Origin: Streptomyces sioyaensis
GTDB lineage: Bacteria > Actinomycetota > Actinomycetes > Streptomycetales > Streptomycetaceae
DNA length: 64,000 bases
Assembly: GCF_004122735.1 (NCBI RefSeq)
Contig: NZ_SDIF01000007.1
Coordinates: forward strand, 1 to 64,000
Direction of reading: 5' to 3'
Shown here: positions 51,722 to 60,467 of the stretch, piece by piece
How the letters are laid out: each line of letters starts with the position of its first letter
Position numbering within the stretch: the stretch's first letter is position 1
Made by a program: the position numbers and the translations under genes
The notes under the pieces: model-generated
The model's database searches: none
Told to the model about the DNA's origin: nothing
Seen by the model: the letters and a program-made list of their open reading frames with translations, nothing else

Positions 51722-52810
51722 ATGCACCGCCCTGTGCCCAAGCTGCCCTCCTGGCTGCCCGTGGACGGATTCATCCTGGCGCTGGTGGGAACCGTCGGGC
51801 TGGCCGCGCTGCTGCCCGCCCGCGGACCGGCCGCCACCGTCGCCGAGGGAGCCTCGACCGGAGCCGTCGCCCTGCTCTTCTTCCTCTACGGCGCCCGGCT
51901 CTCCACCGCCGAGGCCCTGGACGGAGTGCGCCACTGGCGACTCCATCTCACCGTGCTGGCCTGCACCTTCGTGCTCTTCCCCGGGCTCGGCCTGGCCGCC
52001 CGCGCCCTGGTCCCCGAGGTGCTGTCGCCCACCCTGTACACCGGGCTGCTGTTCCTGTGCCTGGTGCCGTCCACGGTCCAGTCCTCGATCGCCTTCACCG
52101 CCCTCGCCCGCGGCAATGTCGCGGCGGCGATCTGCGCCGGCTCGTTCTCCAGCATCCTCGGCATCGTCATCACACCGCTGCTGGCGGGGCTCGTCCTGCA
52201 CGGCAACGGCGGTGGTTTCTCGGCCGGTTCCCTGTGGAAGATCGTCTGCCAGCTGCTGCTGCCGTTCCTCGCCGGGCAGTTGCTGCGGCGGTGGATCGGC
52301 GGGTTCCTCACCCGTCACCGGACGGTCCTGGGCCTGGTGGACCGCGGCTCGATCCTGCTCGTCGTCTACGCCGCCTTCAGCGCCGGCGTCGTCCAGGGCA
52401 TCTGGCACCAGGTCTCCGCACTGCGGCTGCTGTGCCTGCTGGGGGTGGAGGCGGCGCTGCTCGCGGTGATGCTGACGGCCTCCTCGTACGGCGCCGCGAA
52501 GCTCGGCTTCCGTCGTGCGGACCGGATCGCGATCACCTTCGCCGGCTCGAAGAAGAGCCTGGCGGCCGGTCTGCCGATGGCGAGTGTGCTCTTCGGCGCC
52601 CAGGCCGGGCTCGTGGTGCTGCCGCTGATGCTGTTCCACCAGATGCAGTTGATGGTGTGCGCGGTCCTGGCGAAGCGGATGGCGGCCCGCACCGTACCGG
52701 AGCCGCGGCGGGACGGAGCTCCCGCCGCGACGCCGGGCGGCCCCGGTGGCGCGGCGGAGTCGACGGCCGCGGTGGCGCCCGGGCAGCAGCCGTCCGGACC
52801 GCGCACGTAA
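51722..52810 (+). CDS. Bile acid:sodium symporter-like (SBF, SLC10A7-type) transporter
   Basis: 362 residues with about ten membrane segments. The SBF/SLC10A7-like pattern shows in LPVDGFILALVGTVGLAALLP, LLFFLYGARLSTAEALDGVRHWRLH, LCLVPSTVQSSIAFTALARGNVAAAI, SFSSILGIVITPLLAGL and FAGSKKSLAAGLPMA. The tail is Pro/Ala-rich. Transported solute unknown; family members move organic acids or other anions with sodium. Divergent from the LysR gene. A 17-bp repeat with 21-bp period begins at its stop codon (52802-52839). Confidence 0.88.
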   Translation: MHRPVPKLPSWLPVDGFILALVGTVGLAALLPARGPAATVAEGASTGAVALLFFLYGARLSTAEALDGVRHWRLHLTVLACTFVLFPGLGLAARALVPEVLSPTLYTGLLFLCLVPSTVQSSIAFTALARGNVAAAICAGSFSSILGIVITPLLAGLVLHGNGGGFSAGSLWKIVCQLLLPFLAGQLLRRWIGGFLTRHRTVLGLVDRGSILLVVYAAFSAGVVQGIWHQVSALRLLCLLGVEAALLAVMLTASSYGAAKLGFRRADRIAITFAGSKKSLAAGLPMASVLFGAQAGLVVLPLMLFHQMQLMVCAVLAKRMAARTVPEPRRDGAPAATPGGPGGAAESTAAVAPGQQPSGPRT

Positions 52811-52848
52811 CGCTCCGAGCCCCGCACGTAACGCTCCGGGCCGCGCCC

Positions 52849-54819
52849 CTACCGTTCCGCCCCGCGCACCCGGTCCAGCGGCAGCCCGAGGACCAGCGGG
52901 CCGGGCGCAGGCGCGTTGTCGGTGCGGACGGCGGTCAGTTCGGCGTCGCTCAGGGCCCGCCGGTAGACGCGGACCTCGTCCAGCGCGCCGGTGAACTGGA
53001 CGCGGGCGTCGGGCTTCTGGCCCAGGTGCACACCGAAGACCGAGCCCCGGCTGACCGACCCCGGAACATCGGGCACGACGGTGGTCTCGCCGCCGTCCAC
53101 GGTGAGCAGCAGCCGGCCGCCGGTGCGGCGCAGCGCCAGGTGGTGCCAGCCGCCGTCGTTGTAGGCGTCGTGGGTGACGGCCTGGGCGGTGGCGGCCGGT
53201 GCGGCGCCGTCGACGGCGGTCAGGCGGCCGACGATCCGGCCGTGGGCGGGGTCGCCCTCCACCGCGACCTGCGGGGTCCTGGTGCCGACACCGCCCATCC
53301 ACAGCAGCGGCTGTTCGCCGGTCGTGGTGTCGTAGCGGAACCACAGGCTGCAGGTGAAGTCCTGGGCGCCCAGGGGGAGGGAGGAGCGGAAGGGGAGGCG
53401 GACCGCGTCGTCCGTGCCGTCGAAGGACAGCGCCCGGCCGAACCGGCCGTCGGTGCCGAGGGGCCCGCCGAGGACGTGCGCGGGCCGGGCGCCGCGGGCG
53501 GTGTCGCGGGTCGTGGGGTCCGGGCCGCGGCGCGGGCCGAGCCAGGCCTCGGTGAAGCGGGCGAAGCGGATCTCGTCCCGGGCGTCGACCGCGCCGCCCT
53601 CGTACATCAGGCCGGTGACCTCGGGGGAGACGGCGACCAGGTCCGAGTAGCCGGACCAGTCGGTGGTGACCCGGGCGCCCCGGTCGGCGCTCTCCCAGGT
53701 ACGGCCCTCGTCCCAGGAGGAGCGGACGGTCATGGTGCGGCGGCGGTCGGGGTCGGCGGGCGCCGCGAAGAGGGTGCGGCTGCGGCCGCCCGCGGCGGGT
53801 GAGTGCGGCAGCCGCAGTGCGGAGCCCTGCACCATCGGTGTGTAGAGGTCGGGCAGCGCGCGGAACGGCGCGCTGAAGGAATTGCCGCCGTCGCGGCTGA
53901 CGGCGGCGGTGCGATGGCCCAGATCGGTGCCGTCCTGTTCCCGGCCGTTGACGTAGACCGAGCCGTCGGAGCGTTCCAGGAGGGTCATTTCGGAGGGCTT
54001 TTGCCGGAAGGTGCCGTCGGCGGCGATCGGCCAGGTGTCCAGCGCGCCGACCTTCCAGGTGGCGCCGCCGTCGTCGCTGTGGACCAGCGCGGCGTGATTG
54101 GCGGTGACCCGGTTGCCCGCGTAGCTCTCGGAGTTGATGCCGAACACCAGCCGGCCGCGGTGCCGTCCGTGGGTGAGCTGGATGCCGTGCACGGGACCGG
54201 TGGCGTACCAGGAATTCCACTGCGGGGGCCGGATGGCCGGGGTCAGGTCCCGGGGCGGGGACCAGGTCGCGCCGTCGTCGTCGCTGTACTGGAGGTGCGG
54301 GGTGCGGTCACAGGGCACGTCGCAGCTGAGGCCGTCGGTGCGGCCCTTGTTGTAGGTCTCGGCCAGGACGATACGGCCGGTGCGGCGGTCCACGACGGGC
54401 GCCGGGTTGCCGTGGGTGTCGCCGCCTCCGTGGTTGACGACCTGGAGCTTGCCCCAGGTGCGGCCGCCGTCGGTGGAGCGCTTGAGGACCAGGTCGATAT
54501 CGCCCGCGTCCCCGCAGTCGTGCCGCCGGCCCTCGGCGAACGCGAGGAGGGTCCCCCGGGCGGACTCCACGACGGCCGGTATCCGGAAGCAGAAGTAGCC
54601 CTGTTCCTGGGACGCCTTGAACAGGATCTGCTGGTCGAATCCGCCGGCCGGTAAGGACGTCGCGGCACCGGCGGCGCCCCGGGCACCGGCGCGCGCGGCC
54701 TGGGCGGGAGCGGTCGGCAGCAGGGCGAGGGCGGTGGCGGTCAGCGCGCCGAGCAGGGCCGCGGCACGGCGCCGGGGTCTGCTGCGGTGACCGGGGTGTG
54801 CGCGGAGAACTGACGTCAT
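52849..54819 (-). CDS. Secreted exo-alpha-sialidase with C-terminal LamG-like domain
   Basis: 656 residues. Signal peptide with Arg-rich start (RSRPRRRAAALLGALTATALALLP) and cleavage near PAQAAR. The sialidase propeller has the FRIP motif (CFRIPAVV) and several Asp boxes (STDGGRTW, SDDDGATW, SDDGGATW, SRDGGNSF, SWDEGRTW). From about 470 a LamG/concanavalin-like domain follows (RALSFDGTDDAVRLPF, DFTCSLWFRYD, LDEVRVYRRALSDAEL). It should cleave terminal sialic acid from glycoconjugates outside the cell. Codon 56 is TTA (54652-54654), so expression is predicted to be bldA-dependent. No sialic acid catabolic genes are adjacent. Confidence 0.9.
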   Translation of the reverse strand: MTSVLRAHPGHRSRPRRRAAALLGALTATALALLPTAPAQAARAGARGAAGAATSLPAGGFDQQILFKASQEQGYFCFRIPAVVESARGTLLAFAEGRRHDCGDAGDIDLVLKRSTDGGRTWGKLQVVNHGGGDTHGNPAPVVDRRTGRIVLAETYNKGRTDGLSCDVPCDRTPHLQYSDDDGATWSPPRDLTPAIRPPQWNSWYATGPVHGIQLTHGRHRGRLVFGINSESYAGNRVTANHAALVHSDDGGATWKVGALDTWPIAADGTFRQKPSEMTLLERSDGSVYVNGREQDGTDLGHRTAAVSRDGGNSFSAPFRALPDLYTPMVQGSALRLPHSPAAGGRSRTLFAAPADPDRRRTMTVRSSWDEGRTWESADRGARVTTDWSGYSDLVAVSPEVTGLMYEGGAVDARDEIRFARFTEAWLGPRRGPDPTTRDTARGARPAHVLGGPLGTDGRFGRALSFDGTDDAVRLPFRSSLPLGAQDFTCSLWFRYDTTTGEQPLLWMGGVGTRTPQVAVEGDPAHGRIVGRLTAVDGAAPAATAQAVTHDAYNDGGWHHLALRRTGGRLLLTVDGGETTVVPDVPGSVSRGSVFGVHLGQKPDARVQFTGALDEVRVYRRALSDAELTAVRTDNAPAPGPLVLGLPLDRVRGAER

Positions 54820-55061
54820 GGTCCGGCCTGCCCTTCTAGGCATCGGCGTCGGGTCATCAGGACATCCCACGTCCTATGTGCATCGCGACGGAAGCTACTG
54901 CCGCGTGCGGACCGCGACAAGGAGCGTGCGTCGGTTCTCCGCGCCGCAGCCGGAATTCACCCGCCCGGCCCGCAAGTGCTGCGCCGGGTGCGCCGGACGG
55001 GGCACGGGGGAGGGGAGTGTCGAACGCGCCGGGCGCCCGGTGCCGCGGCGCCCACCGTCTC

Positions 55062-56003
55062 TCACGGCCGCAGAACCACCTTGCCGAGATTGGTCCTGGC
55101 CTCGATGATCTCGTGCGCCTTCGCGGCCTCGGCCAGCGGCAGTTCGGCATGGACGGCGGCCCGCAGCCGGCCGGATCCGGCCAGCTCCCACAGCTGTGCA
55201 TGGTGCCGCGCGTAGCGCGTGCGGTGGACGGCGGCGAAGCGGCGCATGGTCAGCCCGGTGATGGTCCGGTCGCCGGCCAGCAGCTCGTACGCCGGGACCG
55301 TACCGCCACCGGAGTTGAAGAAGATCAGCCGGCCGCCGGGAGCCGACGCGGCCAGGGCGCGCGGCAGCAGCGCGCCGCCGACCCCGTCCAGCACGACGTC
55401 GACCGGCTCGCCCCAGGACTCCTGGTCGTACGTCACCACCTCATCGGCCCCCAGCCCGCGGAGGAATTCCGCCTTGGCGGCCGAGCTGACGGCGGCCACC
55501 ACCCGCGGTACGCCCTGGAGCTTCGCGAGTTGGACGGCGAGGTGCCCGGTGCCGCCGGCCGCGCCGGTGATGAGGACGGACTCGGCGCCCCGCGGCGCGG
55601 CGGTGCTGAGCACGGCGAGCGCGACATGCCCGCCGCGCACCAGTGCCACTGCTTCCACGGCGGTCGCGCCGTCCGGTATCCGGCTGGCCAGAAAGGCGGG
55701 GGCGAGGGCGAGTTCGGCGTAGGAGCCGGTGAGGGTGAGCGAGGTGACGCGGTCCCCGACGGCGAAGCCGGTGACGTCCGCCCCGCACGCGACGACCACA
55801 CCGGCGATCTCGCCGCCGGGCATGGCGGGCAGCGGATCGCCGCCGCCGTTGCCGTCGCCGCGCACCCGTCGTACGCACGGCAGCGTGACGCCGATCGCCT
55901 CGGTGCGGACGAGGAGTTCGCCGGGGCCGGGAACCGGCGCCTCGGCGTCCTCCACGCGCAGGACCTCGGGACCGCCGTAGGCATGGAATCGGACTCGGCG
56001 CAT
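55062..56003 (-). CDS. NADPH:quinone oxidoreductase (MDR family)
   Basis: 313 residues. N-domain RRVRFHAYGGPEVLRVED and PGGEIAGVV; Rossmann motif SVLITGAAGGTGHLAVQLAKL; zinc cysteines absent, so QOR-type. Start ATG at 56003 with GGAGGTG upstream; the frame further upstream to 56162 runs through the regulatory dyads and is not used. Divergent from a MarR gene, with several inverted repeats between, so it is very likely MarR-controlled, as quinone reductases often are under electrophile stress. Confidence 0.88.
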   Translation of the reverse strand: MRRVRFHAYGGPEVLRVEDAEAPVPGPGELLVRTEAIGVTLPCVRRVRGDGNGGGDPLPAMPGGEIAGVVVACGADVTGFAVGDRVTSLTLTGSYAELALAPAFLASRIPDGATAVEAVALVRGGHVALAVLSTAAPRGAESVLITGAAGGTGHLAVQLAKLQGVPRVVAAVSSAAKAEFLRGLGADEVVTYDQESWGEPVDVVLDGVGGALLPRALAASAPGGRLIFFNSGGGTVPAYELLAGDRTITGLTMRRFAAVHRTRYARHHAQLWELAGSGRLRAAVHAELPLAEAAKAHEIIEARTNLGKVVLRP

Positions 56004-56059
56004 GGGGGCACACCTCCGGGAGGATGTCTCCGGTCGGCGCGTACGCTCCCCGGATGTCA

Positions 56060-56127
56060 TTGGGTTCCCCAACAATAACCACAAAGTCATGGGTGCCTCC
56101 CATGTTTTTTCATAGGGCACCCCCATG
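56060..56127. promoter_or_regulatory. Three dyads between MarR and quinone-reductase genes
   Basis: TTGGG-TTC-CCCAA (56060-56072), CATGGG-TGCCT-CCCATG (56088-56104) and CATAGGG-CAC-CCCCATG (56111-56127). The last two are 17-bp near-copies 23 bp apart centre to centre, about two turns of DNA. They lie in the 145-nt divergent promoter region and look like a double MarR operator covering both promoters. Confidence 0.65.
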
Positions 56128-56148
56128 GTTTCCGGGTACGCTGGGACC

Positions 56149-56595
56149 ATGGCCGACAACACCCCCTACGCCCCCCGTCGCATCCGCGCGCTCCCCAGCT
56201 GGCTGCTGGGCCGCGCCGCCGCCCGGGGTCATCGCCTCGTCGCCGATGCCCTGGCCGCCGAAGGCATGCGGATGATGCATCACGCCGTGCTGTCGGCCGT
56301 CGCCGAACTCGGCCCGGTCTCCCAGGCGGAGCTCGGCCGGACGCTGGGCATCGACCCCAAGGACATGGTCGCGCTCGTCAACGACCTCCAGCGGGACGGG
56401 CTGGTGACCCGTACCCCCGACCCGGGGGACCGGCGCAAGAACGCCGTCGAGATCTCCGCCGACGGCCGGCGGCGGCTGCGTCGCACCCAGCGGCTCGGTG
56501 ACCGGGCCAACGCGGAGCTGACCGCGGCCCTGACCCCGGCCGAGCGCGAGCAGCTGATCGCCCTGCTCACCCGGATCGCGCTGCCCGAGGAGTAA
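56149..56595 (+). CDS. MarR family transcriptional regulator
   Basis: 148 residues. Winged HTH at about 50-110 (QAELGRTLGIDPKDMVALVNDLQRDGLVTRTPDPGDRRKNAVEI) with the D-x-R-x-K/R wing. Dimerisation helices at both ends. Start at 56149. Represses itself and the divergent quinone reductase through the dyads in the shared promoter region (inference from arrangement). Ligands are usually phenolics or quinones. Confidence 0.9.
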   Translation: MADNTPYAPRRIRALPSWLLGRAAARGHRLVADALAAEGMRMMHHAVLSAVAELGPVSQAELGRTLGIDPKDMVALVNDLQRDGLVTRTPDPGDRRKNAVEISADGRRRLRRTQRLGDRANAELTAALTPAEREQLIALLTRIALPEE

Positions 56596-56622
56596 CCGGG
56601 GGTCCGGCGCCGGGCCGCCGCC

Positions 56623-57489
56623 TCAGCCGGCCGCTCCGGGCACCGCCAGACGGTGCTCGCCCGCATACACATTCATCGAGGAGCCGCGCAGAAACCCGAT
56701 CAGGGTCAGCCCGGTCTCGGCGGCCAGGTCGACGGCGAGCGAGGACGGCGCCGAGACCGCGGCCAGCACGGGGATGCCCGCCATCACGGCCTTCTGCGCC
56801 AGCTCGAACGACGCCCGCCCGGAGACCATCAGCACGCTGGAGGACAGCGGCAGCCGCCCCTCCTGGAGCGCCCGCCCGATGATCTTGTCGACGGCGTTGT
56901 GCCGTCCGACGTCCTCCCGGATGTCGAGCAGTTCGCCGTCCGCCGTGAACAGCGCCGCGGCATGCAGGGCCCCGGTCCGCTCGAACACGCGCTGCGCGGC
57001 CCGCAGCCGGTCGGGCAGCGCGGCGAGGGTCGCCGGTGCGAGCCGGACCGGGGTGTCGGGGCCGGTGTCCAGGGGCCAGCGGGTGCGGGTGCGCACCGCG
57101 TCCAGGCTGGCCTTGCCGCACAGCCCGCACGACGACGTCGTATAGACGTTGCGCTCCAGGGTGATGTCCGGGACCGGGACCCCGGCCGCGAGCCGCACAT
57201 CCACGACGTTGTAGGTGTTTGCGCCGCCCCCGCTCCCGGCGTCGCCACCGCTCGCCCCCGCGCAGTAGACGATGTGCGCCAGCTCGTCGGCGCTCGCCAG
57301 GACGCCTTCGCTGACGAGGAAGCCGGCGGCGAGCGCGAAGTCGTCCCCCGGAGTGCGCATCGTGATCGCCAGTGGCTTGCCGCCGAGCCGGATCTCCATC
57401 GGCTCCTCGGCGACGAGGGTGTCCGGGCGGGTGCTCACGACACCGTCGCGGATGCGGATGACGCGGCGTCGCTCGGTGACCCGTCCCAT
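56623..57489 (-). CDS. fdhD: Formate dehydrogenase accessory sulfurtransferase FdhD
   Basis: 288 residues. The sulfur-carrying CGLCGK motif has C121 and C124. RTPGDDFALAAGFLVSEG, HAAALFTADGELLDIREDVGRHNAVDKIIG and SGRASFELAQKAVMAGIP are all FdhD hallmarks. It passes sulfur from a cysteine desulfurase to the molybdenum cofactor of formate dehydrogenase. No formate dehydrogenase gene lies in this window. Convergent with the MarR gene, 27 nt apart. Confidence 0.93.
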   Translation of the reverse strand: MGRVTERRRVIRIRDGVVSTRPDTLVAEEPMEIRLGGKPLAITMRTPGDDFALAAGFLVSEGVLASADELAHIVYCAGASGGDAGSGGGANTYNVVDVRLAAGVPVPDITLERNVYTTSSCGLCGKASLDAVRTRTRWPLDTGPDTPVRLAPATLAALPDRLRAAQRVFERTGALHAAALFTADGELLDIREDVGRHNAVDKIIGRALQEGRLPLSSSVLMVSGRASFELAQKAVMAGIPVLAAVSAPSSLAVDLAAETGLTLIGFLRGSSMNVYAGEHRLAVPGAAG

Positions 57490-57677
57490 GTCTGATCAGT
57501 CCCGTCCCCACCGGCCCTGGATCCGGTGGTGTACGTGCGGAGGGCCGAAGCGGCCCGGAGGCAGAGGCTGTCGTGGGTCACCGGCGGCGTGGTGTGCCCC
57601 GGCGCCCTCGACCTTCTCATTCTCCTGCACGGGCCGGGGCGGGCTCCGCACGGGCCGGGCGGGTTCCCGCAGGGGCC

Positions 57678-59012
57678 TCAGCGCCCCGGCCCGGCGGGCC
57701 GCGCTTCCTTCAGCTCGCGGCCGCCGAACGCGCCCGAGCCGTCGGCCGCGGCCCAGGCCGCGTCCAGTCCGGCCTGGTCCAGCGTCCGCCAGTCCGGGGT
57801 GTCCTGGACGAGGGTCCGCCCCAGCCGCTGCCCCAGCTCGACCATGCTCCGGCCGGTCCCGCCGCGCTCGGTGCCGTACGCCTCCAGCGCGTCCGGCCGC
57901 TCCGGCAGGGCCCGCAGCGCGGCCTCCAGCGCGACGGCGTCCTGGAGTGCCTTGACCGCGCCGGCGCCGGTGTGCGGACGGGCGATGGTGGCCGCATCGC
58001 CCGCGAGCACCAGCCGGCCGGCGGTGTAGCGCGGCGCCGTGTAGTCGTACATGGGCTGGAGGAACAGCTCGTGACGAGGCGTCAGCCCGACCAGCCCGCC
58101 CCAGTACGGCGGCAGCAACTCGCCCGTGACGTGGCGGAGATGGGCGTACTGCGCGTCGGTGAGGGCGCCGGGCGGCAGGCCCTCGGGGGCGTGTGACCCC
58201 AGGGCGGGGCCGCCGGGCGGTGCGGTGTACAGCACCCAGTTGGCGCGCCGGCCGCCGTGGCCGTCGGGGATGCAGTAGATGATGACGTGGCCGCCGGGGA
58301 AGACGCCGTAGACACAGTCCTCTTGCGCCCACGGCTCGGACGGCAGGCCGGGAAGGTCCAGCGCCGCCAGCCGGTCGGCCGGAACGGTGCCCCGCCAGGC
58401 CAGATAGCCGGCGTAATCGGGCCGTACGCCGGGGAACGCGGCGTCGCGGACCACCGAACGGTAGCCGTCCGCGCCGATGACCAGATCGAAGCGCTCCGTA
58501 CGGCCCCCGGTGCGGGCGCGGTCCCGCGGCCCGCTCACCGTCCCGCCGCCCTCGCCGGCTCCGTTCCCGCCGCCGAAATGCAGCACCGCGCCCTCCGCGT
58601 CACCGTCGACCGCGGCCACCGGGGTCCCCGTCCGGAACACCGTGTCCTGGGGCAGCCGTTGCCGTAACTCCCGCCAGAGCGGTCCCCAGCAGTACGAGCG
58701 GAACGGGAAGGGCTGGACGCCGATCTGGCGGCCGAGCGGAGCGGCGCCGTCCCGGACGTACCAGCGGCGGGTGGTCAGCTGCGCCCACGGCATCGCGGTG
58801 TCCAGATATCCGGCGGCCGCGAGCTCGGCGTACCGGGCGTTGTGCACCGCGAGGCCGACACCACGGTCCGCGAGAAGACCCGCGGTGCGTTCATGGAGGG
58901 TGATCCGGCCCGCGCCGGCGCGGTGTGCGGCCAGGGCCGTGGCGCATCCGGCGATGCTGCCGCCCACGACGGCGACATCGGCTCCTTCGATCGTCATGCG
59001 GTCCGTGCCCAT
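57678..59012 (-). CDS. FAD-dependent monooxygenase (PHBH-type)
   Basis: 444 residues. FAD-binding GGSIAG in ADVAVVGGSIAGCATALA, DG motif VIGADGYRSVVR and GD motif LVLAGDAATIARPHTGAGAVKAL define the aromatic hydroxylase-type flavoprotein. The loop around 160-180 is Gly-rich (GGGNGAGEGGG). Substrate unknown; related enzymes hydroxylate aromatics or tailor antibiotics. Codon 116 is TTA (58665-58667), predicting bldA dependence. The start at 59012 could instead be the ATG five codons on. Confidence 0.87.
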   Translation of the reverse strand: MGTDRMTIEGADVAVVGGSIAGCATALAAHRAGAGRITLHERTAGLLADRGVGLAVHNARYAELAAAGYLDTAMPWAQLTTRRWYVRDGAAPLGRQIGVQPFPFRSYCWGPLWRELRQRLPQDTVFRTGTPVAAVDGDAEGAVLHFGGGNGAGEGGGTVSGPRDRARTGGRTERFDLVIGADGYRSVVRDAAFPGVRPDYAGYLAWRGTVPADRLAALDLPGLPSEPWAQEDCVYGVFPGGHVIIYCIPDGHGGRRANWVLYTAPPGGPALGSHAPEGLPPGALTDAQYAHLRHVTGELLPPYWGGLVGLTPRHELFLQPMYDYTAPRYTAGRLVLAGDAATIARPHTGAGAVKALQDAVALEAALRALPERPDALEAYGTERGGTGRSMVELGQRLGRTLVQDTPDWRTLDQAGLDAAWAAADGSGAFGGRELKEARPAGPGR

Positions 59013-59590
59013 ACGGTGCCCCCTGCGCTGTCCCGCAGCCGAGGGTCGGTCGGCCGCCCGGTCCGATCGGGCGCATTGTCGCAGGAGTTCCCCTTCCGCG
59101 CCCGGTAATCAGGGAAGGAGAAGAGAAATCCGTACATGTGGAGAAGGAGGGATGGCCGGGCGTGGGCCTGGGTATATGCCTGAGCCGGGGCCGGCGCACA
59201 CCGCGGCCCCGCGTCAAGCGGCCCGGTGGCGGGATCTGTGGGGGGTCCCGCCATCGGGCGTACGACGCGTCGCCGGAAGGACGCCGGCCGGCCGCGCCGG
59301 ACCGCACGGCACCGCCGAAGCACCCCGCGCATGCTCCGCTTCCCGGGCATGCTCCGCTCCCCGCCGCTCCGACGCCCGCCCGGCCTTCGCGCCCCTGCTC
59401 AGGACCCTTCCCGTCCGCGTCGTCCGGTCCGGATTCCGACCGGTCCGCTCCGTGAGATCAGCCCGGGTCAACGGCCACCGTCCGGGTAATGTGCGTGTCG
59501 ATCAGCCATGACATACCCGACGACCCATGACGTACCCGAAGCACCCCAGGGCACCGGGCAACCGACCGACCACGAATGGCGAGAACGCAC
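59013..59590. other. 578-nt intergenic region
   Basis: No convincing gene. A frame starting at 59152 (118 codons to 59511) has AGGAGG too close to its ATG and reads as Arg/Pro/Ala-rich low-complexity protein, so I leave it out. It holds a 12-bp direct repeat GCATGCTCCGCT (59329-59340, 59347-59358) and, next to chorismate mutase, a 15-bp near-repeat CCATGAC-A/G-TACCCGA at 59506-59520 and 59525-59539. Confidence 0.5.
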
Positions 59591-59968
59591 ATGAGCGAAG
59601 GGACAGCACGGGCGGCCGGCGACGCGAGCTCCGTCGCGGACGAGGCGGCCCGTGAGCGGCTGCGCTACCTGCGCGGCAGCATCGACAACCTCGACGCCGC
59701 CCTGGTGCATCTGCTCGCCGAGCGCTTCAAGTGCACCCAGCAGGTCGGCGAACTGAAGGCCCGGCACCACCTGCCGCCCGCCGACCCGGCCCGCGAGGCC
59801 GCGCAGATCGAACGGCTGCGCCGACTGGCCGAGGACGCCAAGCTGGACCCGGCCTTCGCCGAGAAGTTCCTCAACTTCATCATCGGCGAGGTGGTCCGCC
59901 ATCACCGGGCGATCGCCGACCGCACCCAGGAGGGGGCGGCGGAACCGGCCGAACCGGCCGCGGGCTGA
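59591..59968 (+). CDS. Chorismate mutase, AroQ type
   Basis: 125 residues. The helical AroQ domain is seen in LRYLRGSIDNLDAALVHLLAERFKCTQQVGELKARHHLPPADPAREAAQIERL, with the conserved Arg, Lys and Glu of the active site. It converts chorismate to prephenate for Phe and Tyr synthesis. It stands apart from other aromatic genes here. ATG at 59591 (MSEG) is chosen over 59576. A stem-loop follows 20 nt after the stop. Confidence 0.88.
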   Translation: MSEGTARAAGDASSVADEAARERLRYLRGSIDNLDAALVHLLAERFKCTQQVGELKARHHLPPADPAREAAQIERLRRLAEDAKLDPAFAEKFLNFIIGEVVRHHRAIADRTQEGAAEPAEPAAG

Positions 59969-60467
59969 GTCCCGGGCACACGGCGAACGAGGGTGGGCGG
60001 GCCATGCGGGGCTCGCCCACTCTCGTCGTATTTCCGCGTGCGGCGGACCCGGACGTCCCGGGGTCGCACGGAGCCCTCAATCTGCGGGTTGGCGGCCCAA
60101 ATACCCGAAGCAGAAGGTGACTTGAGCGCTACGGGAGACAGGGCACCGCTTTCCGGGCCGAGCCCCTCTCCGAGCCCGGCCGCACACGTCCCGCCGTCCT
60201 CGGACGGCACCGGCACCCGACCGCCATCCCGCCCCGGAGCGCCCACGGCCCGAAACCGGCCACCCCGGCCGCCCCGACCCGCCTCGCCCACCGGTCGCCT
60301 CACCCAGGTGGCCCCGTCGCCCGGGCCGAGTGACACTCGCCATACCTGACGCCGGACCGTCCCGCGGTGCCCCCTTGCCCACTACCGTCCAGTAACGCGG
60401 TTCCCCGGGGACCGCCCGAGCGCCACCACCCTGCCCCTCCGGCCGTGCACCGAGAGCGGAGACACCG
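59969..60467. other. 499-nt intergenic region
   Basis: Apart from the terminator-like stem-loop at 59989-60024, I see no gene or repeat. Reading frames here are biased shadows with no family resemblance. The last 100 nt probably contain the aldehyde dehydrogenase promoter. Confidence 0.5.
59989..60024 (+). terminator. Terminator-like stem-loop after chorismate mutase
   Basis: 14-bp stem with two G-U pairs (59989-60002 with 60011-60024), 8-nt loop, followed by GTCGTATTT. It begins 20 nt past the chorismate mutase stop. Confidence 0.6.

Noticed and set aside
59152..59511. Possible 119-residue gene in the 59.0-59.6 kb gap
   Set aside because: AGGAGG abuts the ATG and the product is Arg/Pro/Ala-rich with internal repeats; it resembles no protein family I know.
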